Below, one piece after another: positions 13,929-24,242 of a stretch of DNA of 64,000 nucleotides (within the stretch, counting starts at the first letter, position 1; every line of letters starts with the position of its first letter). Made by a program: the position numbers and the translations under genes. This DNA comes from Selenomonadales bacterium (GTDB lineage: Bacteria; Bacillota; Negativicutes; Sporomusales; UBA7701): positions 1 to 64,000 of the forward strand of contig JARKNV010000079.1 of the NCBI GenBank assembly GCA_029976065.1. The letters run 5' to 3'. The notes below the pieces were generated by a model. It ran no database searches. It saw only the letters and a list, made by a program, of their open reading frames with translations, and was not told where the DNA came from.

Positions 13929-15125
13929 ATGGTAAGCTTGGAAATCAGGGAAGCAGTTGTCGTAAGCGGCGTGAGGACGCCGACCGGGGCCTTCGGCGGC
14001 ACGCTCAGCGAAATAAACGCGCCGCAACTGGGCGCCGTCGTCGTGAAAGAGGCTCTTGGCCGGGCCGGGCTCAGCGGCGGGCAGGTCGACGAAGTAATCA
14101 TCGGCACCCACTTCCAGGCCGGCATCAAGGCCAACTCGGCGCGGCAGGCAGCGATCGGCGCCGGGCTGCCGGTCGAAGTGCCGGCCTGGACGCCCAATAA
14201 AAATTGCGGCACCGGCCTCAAGGCCGTAAACCTCGCGGCCCAGATGGTGATGCTCGGCGAGGCCGACGTCGTCGTGGCTGGCGGCTGCGAAACCATGAGC
14301 CGCATCCCGTACCTGATCGAAAAGCACCGTTTTGGGGCCAGGATGGGCAACGGACAGCTGCTGGACTCGCTCATGTACGACGGGCTGATCGATCCCTTCA
14401 TGGACTACCACATGGGCGTCACCGCCGAAAATGTCGCCGCCAAGTGCGGCATAACCCGCCAACAGCAGGACGAGTTCGCGCTCGCCAGCCACCGCAAAGC
14501 CGCCGCGGCGCGCCAGGCCGGCCGGTTCGCGCCGGAAATCGCCGCCGTCGAGGTAAAACAGCGCAAAGGGACCATCCTGTTTGCCGAGGACGAGACGATC
14601 CGCCCAGACCTCACCCTCGACCAACTGGCGAAAATGAAACCCGCCTTCCGGGACGGCGGCACGGTTACCGCCGGCAACGCCTCCGGCATCAACGACGGGG
14701 CGGCCGCGGTCGTCATCATGTCCCGCGCCAAGGCGCAGGAGCTCGGTCTGAAGCCTATCGTGGCCCTGCGCGCTTTCGCCGCCGCCGGCGTCGACCCGTC
14801 CATCATGGGCTACGCCCCCGTGCCCGCAGTCTGCAAGCTACTGGCCAAAGCCAGCCTGAGGAAGGAAGACATCGACCTCTTCGAACTCAACGAAGCGTTC
14901 GCCGCCCAGGCCGCCGCCTGCGTCAAAGACCTCGAGCTTGACCCCGGGCGGGTCAACGTCAACGGCGGCGCCATCGCCCTCGGCCACCCGGTCGGCTGCA
15001 CCGGCGCGCGCCTGCTCGTAACCATCATGCACGAAATGGTTCGCCGCGAAGCGAAATACGGCGTCATCAGCCTCTGCATCGGCGGCGGACAGGGCATCGC
15101 CACCCTCGTCGAGCGCTGCCGGTAA
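13929..15125 (+). CDS. Acetyl-CoA acetyltransferase (thiolase)
   Basis: About 398 aa. Thiolase catalytic residues are in place: the nucleophile Cys93 in NKNCGTGLKAV, the His in NGGAIALGHPVGCTGAR, and the second Cys in SLCIGGGQG. It condenses two acetyl-CoA to acetoacetyl-CoA or cleaves the latter. Start choice is uncertain: ATG 13929 is very close to GAGGAGG, and in-frame TTG 13938 has better spacing. It leads a thiolase, 3-hydroxyacyl-CoA dehydrogenase, enoyl-CoA hydratase, IclR operon with a sigmaA promoter, the classic C4-acyl-CoA set. Confidence 0.93.
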   Translation: MVSLEIREAVVVSGVRTPTGAFGGTLSEINAPQLGAVVVKEALGRAGLSGGQVDEVIIGTHFQAGIKANSARQAAIGAGLPVEVPAWTPNKNCGTGLKAVNLAAQMVMLGEADVVVAGGCETMSRIPYLIEKHRFGARMGNGQLLDSLMYDGLIDPFMDYHMGVTAENVAAKCGITRQQQDEFALASHRKAAAARQAGRFAPEIAAVEVKQRKGTILFAEDETIRPDLTLDQLAKMKPAFRDGGTVTAGNASGINDGAAAVVIMSRAKAQELGLKPIVALRAFAAAGVDPSIMGYAPVPAVCKLLAKASLRKEDIDLFELNEAFAAQAAACVKDLELDPGRVNVNGGAIALGHPVGCTGARLLVTIMHEMVRREAKYGVISLCIGGGQGIATLVERCR

Positions 15126-15164
15126 CCGTATAGACCGGAATATTACGAGAAAGAGGGAATTGGC

Positions 15165-16013
15165 ATGGACAGCAAGAAAATATTCATCGCCGGCGCCGGA
15201 CAGATGGGCGCGGGCATCGCCCAGACGGCGCTGCAGGCCGGCTACCGCGTAGCCCTTTACGACATGCAGGAGGCGCTCGCGGCCAAGGGCGCCAAAAAGA
15301 TCGCCGACAACCTCCAGAAAAGCGTCGACAAAGGGCGGCTGGCGGCCGCCGACAAAGACGCCTGCCTCGGCCGCCTGGCGATTGCCGCGTCCCTGGAGGC
15401 CGCCGCCGAGGCCGCCCTCGTCATTGAGGCGATCTTCGAAGACGCCGCCGCCAAAAAGCAGCTGTTCGCCAGCCTTGACGACCTCTGCGGCCCGGATACC
15501 ATCTTCGCCAGCAACACCTCGTCGATCTCCATAACCGAACTCGCGTCCGCCACCAAAAGGCCCGCAAAATTCATCGGCATGCACTTCTTCAACCCCGTGC
15601 CGGTCATGAAACTGCTCGAAATCACCAGAGGCCTGCGCACCGCCGAGGAAACGCTGCAATTCGCCCTGGCGGCCGGAGAAAAGCTGGGCAAAGTCACCGT
15701 CGTCGCCAAAGACGTGCCCGGCTTCGTCGTCAACCGCATCCTCGACCCGATGCTCAACGAAGCCATCGGCATGCTCGACGAAGGCGTCGCCTCCGCCGAA
15801 GACATCGACAAGGCGATGGTCAACGGCTGCAACCACCCCATGGGCCCGCTCGCCCTCACCGACATGATCGGCCTCGACGTCCTGCTCGCCATCATGGAAG
15901 TGCTGTACAACGAATACGGCGACCCCAAATACCGCCCCGCCCCGCTGCTCAGGAAGATGGTGCGGGCCGGCTACCTTGGCCGCAAAAGCGGCCGCGGCTT
16001 CTACCAGTATTGA
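15165..16013 (+). CDS. hbd: 3-hydroxybutyryl-CoA dehydrogenase
   Basis: 282 aa, the standard length. N-terminal NAD-binding motif [11 protein letters not shown] at 6-16; the catalytic His is in the [14 protein letters not shown] motif near 140, and the C-terminal domain carries the usual [12 protein letters not shown] block. It interconverts acetoacetyl-CoA and 3-hydroxybutyryl-CoA. It follows the thiolase by 39 nt with GAAAGAGGGA as ribosome binding site and precedes the enoyl-CoA hydratase. Confidence 0.95.
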   Translation: MDSKKIFIAGAGQMGAGIAQTALQAGYRVALYDMQEALAAKGAKKIADNLQKSVDKGRLAAADKDACLGRLAIAASLEAAAEAALVIEAIFEDAAAKKQLFASLDDLCGPDTIFASNTSSISITELASATKRPAKFIGMHFFNPVPVMKLLEITRGLRTAEETLQFALAAGEKLGKVTVVAKDVPGFVVNRILDPMLNEAIGMLDEGVASAEDIDKAMVNGCNHPMGPLALTDMIGLDVLLAIMEVLYNEYGDPKYRPAPLLRKMVRAGYLGRKSGRGFYQY

Positions 16014-16027
16014 GAGGGAGGGTTAAA

Positions 16028-16813
16028 ATGACATACGGCACCAACGTCACCATGACGAACGAAGACGGCCTGGCGCTCATCACCGTCAACCGGCCGCAGG
16101 CCCTCAACGCCCTCAACTGCGACACCCTTGAGGAACTCCGGGCCGCCGTCCTGGCCGCTGACAAGGACCCCGCCGTGCGCGTCATCATCATCACCGGCGC
16201 CGGCGCCAAAGCCTTCGTCGCCGGGGCGGACATCGCCCAAATGCGCGGCCTCAGCCCCCTCGAAGGCCGGGACATGACCATCCTCGGCCAGGAAGTCTTC
16301 GCCGCGATCGAAAACCTCGCCAAACCGGTCATCGCCGCCATTAACGGGTTCGCCCTCGGCGGCGGCTGCGAACTGGCCATGGCCTGCGATATCCGCGTGG
16401 CGGCCGCCACCGCCAAATTCGGCCAGCCGGAAGTCAACCTCGGCATCATCCCCGGCTTCGGCGGCACCCAGCGCCTGTCCCGCCTCATCGGCAAAGGCCG
16501 GGCCAAATACTGCATATTCACCGGCCGGATGATGTCCGCCCAGGAAGCGTACCAGCTCGGCCTCGCCGACAAAGTCGTCGAACCGGACGAACTCCTGCCC
16601 GTCTGCCGGGAAATCGCCGCAACGATAATGAGCAAAGCGCCGGTCGCGGTTATGATGGCGAAAAAAGCCATAAACCACGGACTCGACATGGACCTCGGCT
16701 CCGCGGTGGCCTACGAAGCCGAAGCATACACCACCTGCTTCGCCACCGCCGACCGCGTCGAAGGCATGACCGCCTTCCTGGAAAAGCGCCCCGCCGCCTT
16801 CGCCGGCAAATAA
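16028..16813 (+). CDS. crt: Enoyl-CoA hydratase (crotonase)
   Basis: 261 aa from ATG 16028 (GGAGGG upstream). Crotonase fold motifs: the oxyanion-hole stretch AFVAGADIAQM near 66-76 and NGFALGGGCELAMACD near 106-121 with the first catalytic Glu; QPEVNLGIIPGFGGTQRL near 138-155 holds the second Glu. It hydrates crotonyl-CoA to 3-hydroxybutyryl-CoA. Third enzyme of the C4 set; no butyryl-CoA dehydrogenase follows, so the operon stops at crotonyl-CoA. Confidence 0.93.
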   Translation: MTYGTNVTMTNEDGLALITVNRPQALNALNCDTLEELRAAVLAADKDPAVRVIIITGAGAKAFVAGADIAQMRGLSPLEGRDMTILGQEVFAAIENLAKPVIAAINGFALGGGCELAMACDIRVAAATAKFGQPEVNLGIIPGFGGTQRLSRLIGKGRAKYCIFTGRMMSAQEAYQLGLADKVVEPDELLPVCREIAATIMSKAPVAVMMAKKAINHGLDMDLGSAVAYEAEAYTTCFATADRVEGMTAFLEKRPAAFAGK

Positions 16814-16852
16814 CGCCAGCCCGTACTCCCGCGATATTGACCGAGGAGAGAG

Positions 16853-17683
16853 GTGCAACCATTGAACAAACCGCTGAACAAGCCGCGGAGGAATATGGAC
16901 AGCAAATTCTACGTCCAGTCGATCGCCCGCGCCTTTACCATTCTCGACGAGGTAAGCAGGGCCAACGACCACGGCCTCAGCCTGAGCGAAATCGCCGAAA
17001 AAATCAGCCTGCCCATCAGCACCGTCTACCGCATCGTCCAAAACCTGATCGCCTGGCAGCATCTGACCGAAAAAGACAACGGCAACTACACCCTCGGCTT
17101 CGCCTATCTCACCTACGGCAACATCGTCAAACGCGACCTCGTCCTCACGAACTACGCCCGCAAGCACATGGAAGACCTCAACCAGAAGACCAAGGAAACC
17201 ATCTACCTCGCCATCCTCGACAAAATGGCGGGCGACATCATCTACATCGACAAACTGGAAAGCCACCGCAACATCAAACTCGCCGCCGGGGTGGGCTCCC
17301 ACAACTACATCCACTCCACCGCCAACGGCAAATGTCTTGCATCCAAACTGGGCAACGACAAACTGCGCGAACTGCTCGCCGTCCGCGGGATGCCCGCGCT
17401 CACGCCCAACACCGTCACCGACTTCGGCAAGTTCGTCGAAGAGATCAAAAAAGTGCGCAAAACCGGCTTTGCGCTCGACGACCTCGAAAACGAGCCCGGG
17501 GTCCGCTGCGTCGCCGCCCCCATCTGCGACTACACCGGCAACGTCGTCGCCGCCGTCAGCATCTCCGGCGTCGAAGCCAATATGACCCCCGAAATAATCA
17601 ACAACGAATACAGCAAGCTCGTCCAAGAAGCGGCCCTGAACATATCCCGGCAAATGGGCTACGACGGCGGCGGGCGGCAGTGA
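16853..17683 (+). CDS. IclR-family transcriptional regulator
   Basis: About 276 aa. Winged HTH at residues 20-80 (AFTILDEVSRAN, then LSEIAEKISLPISTVYRIVQ) and a C-terminal ligand-binding domain at 95-265 ending in the usual VAAVSISG and ISRQMGY. It lies 40 nt after the crotonase gene in the same direction and probably controls the operon or a related one in response to an organic acid or acyl-CoA. Start: GTG 16853, or TTG 16862, which is better spaced from GAGAGG. The first 14 residues include a duplicated LNKP. Confidence 0.9.
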   Translation: MQPLNKPLNKPRRNMDSKFYVQSIARAFTILDEVSRANDHGLSLSEIAEKISLPISTVYRIVQNLIAWQHLTEKDNGNYTLGFAYLTYGNIVKRDLVLTNYARKHMEDLNQKTKETIYLAILDKMAGDIIYIDKLESHRNIKLAAGVGSHNYIHSTANGKCLASKLGNDKLRELLAVRGMPALTPNTVTDFGKFVEEIKKVRKTGFALDDLENEPGVRCVAAPICDYTGNVVAAVSISGVEANMTPEIINNEYSKLVQEAALNISRQMGYDGGGRQ

Positions 17684-17698
17684 AATCGTCCGGCGGCC

Positions 17699-17745
17699 GA
17701 AAAACCGGCGCGGCGCTCTTGGCAGCGTCCGTCCGGTTTTTTCCT
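17699..17745 (+). terminator. Terminator after the IclR gene
   Basis: AAAAACCGG ... CCGGTTTTTT with a partly paired 24-nt interior (GCGCT/AGCGT region). Confidence 0.65.
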
Positions 17746-17832
17746 TTGCGCCGGTTATGTCCGCCGTATCCGCCGGCGGCAGGATAACGCCCCTGCCGGG
17801 GCGAAGTGAACAGCAACGGAGGAGGTAGAACG

Positions 17833-19581
<1,749 letters not shown>

Positions 19582-19592
19582 AAGGGAACAAA

Positions 19593-19611
19593 TTGTATAC
19601 AAAGTAAACAA
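19593..19611 (+). promoter_or_regulatory. Putative enhancer site A for the mevalonate operon
   Basis: TTGTATACAAAGTAAACAA, 17 of 19 bases shared with 19661-19679. It contains the perfect palindrome TTGTATACAA. Located about 250 bp upstream of the predicted sigma54 start. Confidence 0.6.
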
Positions 19612-19660
19612 AAGAGAAAATGTTGAATTTTCAGTCTTTTAACGCTGTGTCCGGGTGAGA

Positions 19661-19679
19661 TTGTATATAAAGTATACAA
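19661..19679 (+). promoter_or_regulatory. Putative enhancer site B for the mevalonate operon
   Basis: TTGTATATAAAGTATACAA, an inverted repeat TTGTATA-N5-TATACAA. It lies 68 bp from site A and about 185 bp upstream of the predicted sigma54 start. Confidence 0.65.
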
Positions 19680-19820
19680 CTTCGCGCGGTTTTTTATTTC
19701 CGCCCGCCGCCCCCGGCGCTGGCGCCGCGTCTTGGCCAAAGCCCGCGAACGCCGGACTGTCGGCGTTTTCCCCGCAGGCGGCCTCTCCTGCCGCCGCCCA
19801 ATTTGCTCCCAGATATTAAC

Positions 19821-19837
19821 TGGAATGGTTCGTGCAT
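19821..19837 (+). promoter_or_regulatory. Sigma54 promoter of the mevalonate operon
   Basis: TGGAATGGTTCGTGCAT: GG (19822-19823) and GC (19834-19835) are 10 nt apart, and TGCA is kept. The match to the -24 box is weaker than at 4475. Start near 19847, 62 nt before the first ATG. The nearby activator gene and paired upstream sites support it. Confidence 0.65.
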
Positions 19838-19908
19838 AATACATGGGCAGACTGTCCCGGAGGGTCTGCGGACAGCCGGGACAAGAACAGAGAAAAAGGG
19901 GGAACAAC

Positions 19909-20331
19909 ATGGAAAACTCCAGATTGGCTGACATCTGGGGAGACACTGTCGACCTGCGGCATCTGGCTTACGGAATGATCCTCGGCATCATAATCGCCCT
20001 CGCCAGCTACCTCGGCGGAGTAGCCTACCTGAAAGCCAACTACCCGAAGCTGCCCGCCAACCTGATCACCGGCTACTCCCTGCTGGTCGGCATCGTGGGC
20101 TGCCTGGTCTCGGCCTTCATCGCCGCCAAGGTGTTCCCGCCCAAGCGCGAGCTCAAAGAAGCGGAACTCAGCGCTGAAGACCGGCTGCTTGTCATCGAGG
20201 AACTCAAACTCGACCAGGATGCCGAACGCCGGGAACTGGAAACCCTGCCGCCGGAAATCGTCGCAGAGATGCAACAGCTGAAGCTTTACGACCTGTTCGC
20301 GGGACAGGCGGATGCGAAGGGAAAGAGGTGA
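19909..20331 (+). CDS. Small membrane protein, possible TctB-like partner of the permease
   Basis: 140 aa from ATG 19909 (AAAGGGGGA upstream). Two membrane segments, about 22-45 and 52-77, then a charged, helical, Glu/Leu-rich cytoplasmic tail (80-140). It directly precedes a TctA-like permease by 8 nt, the place where TctB sits in tripartite tricarboxylate transporters, but it has two rather than four membrane segments. It may be a small accessory subunit. Confidence 0.6.
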   Translation: MENSRLADIWGDTVDLRHLAYGMILGIIIALASYLGGVAYLKANYPKLPANLITGYSLLVGIVGCLVSAFIAAKVFPPKRELKEAELSAEDRLLVIEELKLDQDAERRELETLPPEIVAEMQQLKLYDLFAGQADAKGKR

Positions 20332-20339
20332 GCTGAGCC

Positions 20340-21713
20340 ATGGAAGGAATTATGGGTGAACTCATTTGGGGTATCGGCGCCGCGTTGCTGGGCTCGGTTG
20401 TCTTCTCCGGCGTCGGCCTCATCTCCGGCACCGACGAAACCGCCACCATCGCCCCCGTCACGCTGCTCGTCATCCTGCTGGGCTTTCCGCCGGTCGCCGT
20501 GTTCTCCTTCTTCATCGCTGCCGCCGTTTCCAAGCACATGACCCACGCCATCCCCACCGCCCTGATGGGCATCCCCGGCGACACCATGGCCGTGCCGATG
20601 CTCGAGCAGGCCACCATCCTCCGCCGCCTGGGCGTTCCGCACATCGCCCTTCGGAAAATGATCTCCGGCGCCATTCTGGCGGCCTTCATCGCCCTGCCCG
20701 TATCCGTGGCCTTCGCCTCGCTCCTCGCCCCCTACGCCGACGCCGTCCGCAAATGGGCGCCCTACATCTTCACCCTTGCGGCCCTCATCATCGCCTACAC
20801 CTCCAGTGCCCGCTGGGCGGCCGTCTTCGCCCTCATCCCCTTTGCCGTCCTCCTGCAGGGCCTGAACAAATTCGCCATCGCCGGCGCCGGCAAGGGCCTC
20901 TTCATCAGCTTCTTCCTCGGCATCGCCATCGGGCCGATGTTCGCCGACCTCATCACCGTCCTGTCGCCGATCGCCCGCCACCGGCTGCTGCGCACCGTGC
21001 CGCGCGAATTCTGGCTCGCACCCGAACTCAAGATGTGGGAAGGCTACTTCCCCAACCCGATCAAAATACTCAGCGGCGGCCAAAAACTCTACACCGTACT
21101 CGCCGCCTTCGTCTCCTCCCTCACCTTCACCTTCAGCCCCGTCGGCATGACCGTCATGGTGGGCGAATTCGTAAGCTCGCGGGTGAAAAGCACCTACCAG
21201 AAACTCACCACCTCGCTGGCGGTAATGAACGGCGTCACCGAAGCCACCTACATCGCCGAAACGATCATCCCCCTGATGGCCTTCGGCCTGCCGCTCTCGC
21301 CCATGGCTCTCGGCCCGGCCGCGCCGCTGTTCAACGCCCCGCCCGTCTACACCCTCCAGCCGACCGTCAACAACCTCCACAATCTTCTTGTCCCCTACCA
21401 GTACATCGTTTTCGGCTTCATCGGCATCGTCATGGCCGCGGTCGTCGCCTATCCGCTGTCGATGAACTACGCCCGCCGCGCCAGTGCCTGGGTGCTCCGC
21501 AACGTCAGCCAGGAAGCGATCATCAGCATGTTCACCGGCCTGATCGTCGTCCTGTCCTACTCCGAAGGCGGCTGGACCGGCGTCGCCGTCGCCATCACCA
21601 TCGCCATCGTCGGCGGCATCATGAACAAGTACTTCGGCATTCACACCGGCGTACAGTACATGACCTACTACGCCTCGACCTTCATCGTCCTGCAGCTGTT
21701 CGGAGTCAAGTAA
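20340..21713 (+). CDS. TctA-like permease, probable mevalonate (or related acid) transporter
   Basis: 457 aa with about eleven membrane segments. The block HAIPTALMGIPGDTMAVPML (residues 63-82) is equivalent to the SIPAILLNIPGTPAS signature of TctA, and the following RLGVPHIALRKMISGAILA also aligns; similarity is otherwise distant. The substrate is inferred from the next two genes, which degrade mevalonate. No periplasmic TctC binding protein is present. ATG 20340 overlaps nothing; ATG 20352 is an alternative start with GGAAGGA upstream. Confidence 0.65.
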   Translation: MEGIMGELIWGIGAALLGSVVFSGVGLISGTDETATIAPVTLLVILLGFPPVAVFSFFIAAAVSKHMTHAIPTALMGIPGDTMAVPMLEQATILRRLGVPHIALRKMISGAILAAFIALPVSVAFASLLAPYADAVRKWAPYIFTLAALIIAYTSSARWAAVFALIPFAVLLQGLNKFAIAGAGKGLFISFFLGIAIGPMFADLITVLSPIARHRLLRTVPREFWLAPELKMWEGYFPNPIKILSGGQKLYTVLAAFVSSLTFTFSPVGMTVMVGEFVSSRVKSTYQKLTTSLAVMNGVTEATYIAETIIPLMAFGLPLSPMALGPAAPLFNAPPVYTLQPTVNNLHNLLVPYQYIVFGFIGIVMAAVVAYPLSMNYARRASAWVLRNVSQEAIISMFTGLIVVLSYSEGGWTGVAVAITIAIVGGIMNKYFGIHTGVQYMTYYASTFIVLQLFGVK

Positions 21714-21728
21714 AAAGGAGGCCTCCCC

Positions 21729-22997
21729 ATGAAGAAAACCTCGATCGTGCCCGGCTTTTACAAACTCAGTGTCGACGAGCGGGTAAAAATCCTGCAGGAT
21801 TTCGCCGCGCTCACCGCTGACGACGTCGCCCTGCTCAAAGGCGAAAAAGGTCTGGCCCTCGAATCGGCGGCCAAAATGGTCGAAAACGTCGTCGCCAAAA
21901 TGGAGCTGCCGTTCGGTCTGGCCGCCAACTTCCTCATCAACGGCAAGGAATACTTCGTGCCGATGTGCACCGAAGAGCCGTCCGTCATCGCCGCCGCCAG
22001 CCACGCCGCCAAGCTCACCATCAGCAAGGGCGGCTTCAAGACCAGCAACTCCGGCCCGGTGATGATCGCCCAGATCCAGGCGGTCAACATCAAAGACCCC
22101 TTCCGGGCCAAGCTCGCCATCCTCGAGCATAAGGACGAGATCATCGCCCGCGCCAACGAAATGGACCCCGTGCTCGTCAAATTCGGCGGCGGCTGCCGCG
22201 ACGTCGAAGTCCGCGTCCTCGACTCCGACCTCGGTCCGATGGTCGTCACCCACCTCATCGTCGACACCCGCGACGCCATGGGCGCCAACGCCGTCAATAC
22301 CATGGCCGAAGGGCTCGCCCCCTTCATCGAAAACATCACCGGCGGCCGCGTATTCCTCCGCATCCTCTCCAACCTTGCGGTCAGGCGCCTGGCCAGGGCC
22401 CGCTGCACCATCGCCAAAGAAGAACTGGGCGGCGAAGAAATCGTCGACGCCATCCGCTTCGCCTACTGCTTCGCCAAAGCCGACCCCTTCCGGGCCACCA
22501 CCCACAACAAAGGGGTCATGAACGGCATCACCGCCGTCGTCCTCGCCACCGGCAACGACACCCGCGCCATCGAAGCCGGCTGCCATGCCTACGCCGCCCG
22601 CGACGGCCGCTACACCTCGATGTCGGTCTGGGAAAAGGACGCCAACGGCGACCTTGTCGGCTCCCTCGAATGCCCGATGGCGGTCGGCATCATCGGCGGC
22701 GCCACCGCCACCCATCCCCTCGCCAAGCTGGCGGTCAGAATCCTCGGCATCAAAAACGCCGTCGAACTCGCCGAAATCATCGTCGCCACCGGCCTGGCGC
22801 AAAACCTCGCCGCCATCCGCGTCCTAGCCACTGAAGGCGTCCAGCGCGGCCACATGGCCCTCCACGCCCGCAACATCGCCATCAATGCCGGCGTGCCGGC
22901 CGAACTGGTCGACGAAGTGGCGGCCGTCATGGCCAAAGAGCACAAGGTCAATGTCGTCCGGGCCCAGGAAGTCCTCGCCGGGTTGAAGAAAAAATGA
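21729..22997 (+). CDS. mvaA: Hydroxymethylglutaryl-CoA reductase, degradative (class II)
   Basis: 422 aa, close to the 428 of the Pseudomonas mevalonii enzyme. Family marks: TEEPSVIAAASHAAK near 80-94 with the catalytic Glu, DTRDAMGANAVNTM near 178-191, and GHMALHARNIA near 374-384 with the catalytic His. Class II enzymes work in the direction mevalonate + CoA + 2 NAD+ to HMG-CoA in organisms that eat mevalonate, though some Gram-positives use them for synthesis. The partner transporter and lyase-like gene favour breakdown here. AAAAGGAGG precedes the ATG; its stop overlaps the lyase-like start by 4 nt (ATGA). Confidence 0.92.
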   Translation: MKKTSIVPGFYKLSVDERVKILQDFAALTADDVALLKGEKGLALESAAKMVENVVAKMELPFGLAANFLINGKEYFVPMCTEEPSVIAAASHAAKLTISKGGFKTSNSGPVMIAQIQAVNIKDPFRAKLAILEHKDEIIARANEMDPVLVKFGGGCRDVEVRVLDSDLGPMVVTHLIVDTRDAMGANAVNTMAEGLAPFIENITGGRVFLRILSNLAVRRLARARCTIAKEELGGEEIVDAIRFAYCFAKADPFRATTHNKGVMNGITAVVLATGNDTRAIEAGCHAYAARDGRYTSMSVWEKDANGDLVGSLECPMAVGIIGGATATHPLAKLAVRILGIKNAVELAEIIVATGLAQNLAAIRVLATEGVQRGHMALHARNIAINAGVPAELVDEVAAVMAKEHKVNVVRAQEVLAGLKKK

Positions 22998-24040
22998 GCG
23001 CGAAAATGAAGCTGCCGCCCAGAGTCCAAGTCTGCGACATTACCGTCCGCGACGGCTTCCAGAATCTCGACACCTTCATCCCCACGGAAGCCAAGCTCTT
23101 CCTCATCGAAGAACTGTCCCAGTGCGGCTTCAAGAACATCGAGGTCACCTCCTTCTCCAATCCCAAGCGAGTGCCGCAGTTCCGCGACGCCGAAGCCGTC
23201 CTCAGGGGCATAAGAAGACGGCCGGACATCAAGTATCAGGCCGTCGCCCTCACCGAAGCGGCCATCAGGCGGGCCGTCGAAGCCAGGGAAAATGGCTACG
23301 GACCGGACAAGATCGTCACGATGATCTCCACCAGCCAGAGCCACAACCTCGTCAATGCCGGCGAGCTTCACGACCAGCACTTCCGCAATCTCGAGAAATG
23401 GGGCAGAATGATCAAAGACGCCGGCATGATCTTCTGCGGCACCGTCGGCACCGTATTCGGCTGCCCGATCGAAGGCCCGGTACCCCTGGAACGGGCGTGG
23501 GAATTCGCCCGTCGCCAATTCGACATCGGCGTCGACGAAATCGAATACGGCGACACCACCGGCGAAGGCACCCCCGACCGGGTATGGGAATTCTACGACG
23601 AACTGCTCGCCCGCCTGCCGTGGCCGGAGAAGCACATCGTTCACTTCCACGAATCGCGGGGCTGGGGGCTGGCCAACTGCCTGGCCGCCCTGCAGGCGGG
23701 CATGATCCGCTTCGAGGCCTCCATGGGCGGACTCGGCGGCCAGCCGGCCTCGATGGTCGACCGCGTCCCCGTGCTCGGCACCGGCGAATCCTACACCCCC
23801 AGCGATCTCACCGGCAACGTCCGGGCCGAAGACCTCGTCGTGCTGCTCGACGAAATGAACATCGCCACCGGCATCGACGTCGACCGCTATATCCGCATCG
23901 GGGCGACGCTGGAACGGATCGTCGGCCGCCGGCTGCGCTCCTGGACCGTCCTCTCGGGGCGGATACCCAAAACGCCGACCCCGTTCATGGAAAAAGTCCG
24001 CCAGCGCTATGCCGACAAAATAGCCCGCGGGGCGGACTGA
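22994..24040 (+). CDS. HMG-CoA lyase-like protein lacking the catalytic Cys
   Basis: 348 aa. TIM-barrel lyase motifs: VRDGFQN at 18-24 (Arg19, Asp20), ATSF-like VTSFSNPKRVPQ at 51-62, metal ligands His217 and His219 in VHFHE, and Asn275 in GNVRAED. HMG-CoA lyases carry an active-site loop GLGGCP; here it reads GLGGQP with Gln250 in place of Cys, followed by an insertion of about 15 residues (MVDRVPVLGTGESYTPSDLT). It is co-operonic and overlapping with HMG-CoA reductase, so it should act on HMG-CoA or a near relative. Whether it cleaves HMG-CoA to acetoacetate and acetyl-CoA without this Cys is not certain. Confidence 0.8.
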   Translation: MSAKMKLPPRVQVCDITVRDGFQNLDTFIPTEAKLFLIEELSQCGFKNIEVTSFSNPKRVPQFRDAEAVLRGIRRRPDIKYQAVALTEAAIRRAVEARENGYGPDKIVTMISTSQSHNLVNAGELHDQHFRNLEKWGRMIKDAGMIFCGTVGTVFGCPIEGPVPLERAWEFARRQFDIGVDEIEYGDTTGEGTPDRVWEFYDELLARLPWPEKHIVHFHESRGWGLANCLAALQAGMIRFEASMGGLGGQPASMVDRVPVLGTGESYTPSDLTGNVRAEDLVVLLDEMNIATGIDVDRYIRIGATLERIVGRRLRSWTVLSGRIPKTPTPFMEKVRQRYADKIARGAD

Positions 24041-24070
24041 CAAGGGCGCATACCGAGCCGGAAAAACAAG

Positions 24071-24108
24071 GCTGCCGCGGGACGCAAGCGCCCGCGGCAG
24101 CTCTTTTG
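24071..24108 (+). terminator. Terminator of the mevalonate operon
   Basis: GCTGCCGCGGG / CCCGCGGCAGC with a 9-nt loop, then TCTTTT. Confidence 0.9.
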
Positions 24109-24242
24109 CCATTTTAGCGGCCCGCCGGAAAATTTACAGGATTTTGCCGTGCTGGCTAGAAATAGTAAAGCAATATTTCGGGGATCGCATTCCTGATACC
24201 GGCAACGGGCGCATAGTCATATTTTCGGAGGGAGAGACGGCT

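Noticed and set aside
20286-22802. 838-codon minus-strand open frame
   Set aside because: Antisense to the TctA-like permease and HMG-CoA reductase; composition is that of a shadow frame and it has no domain I recognise.
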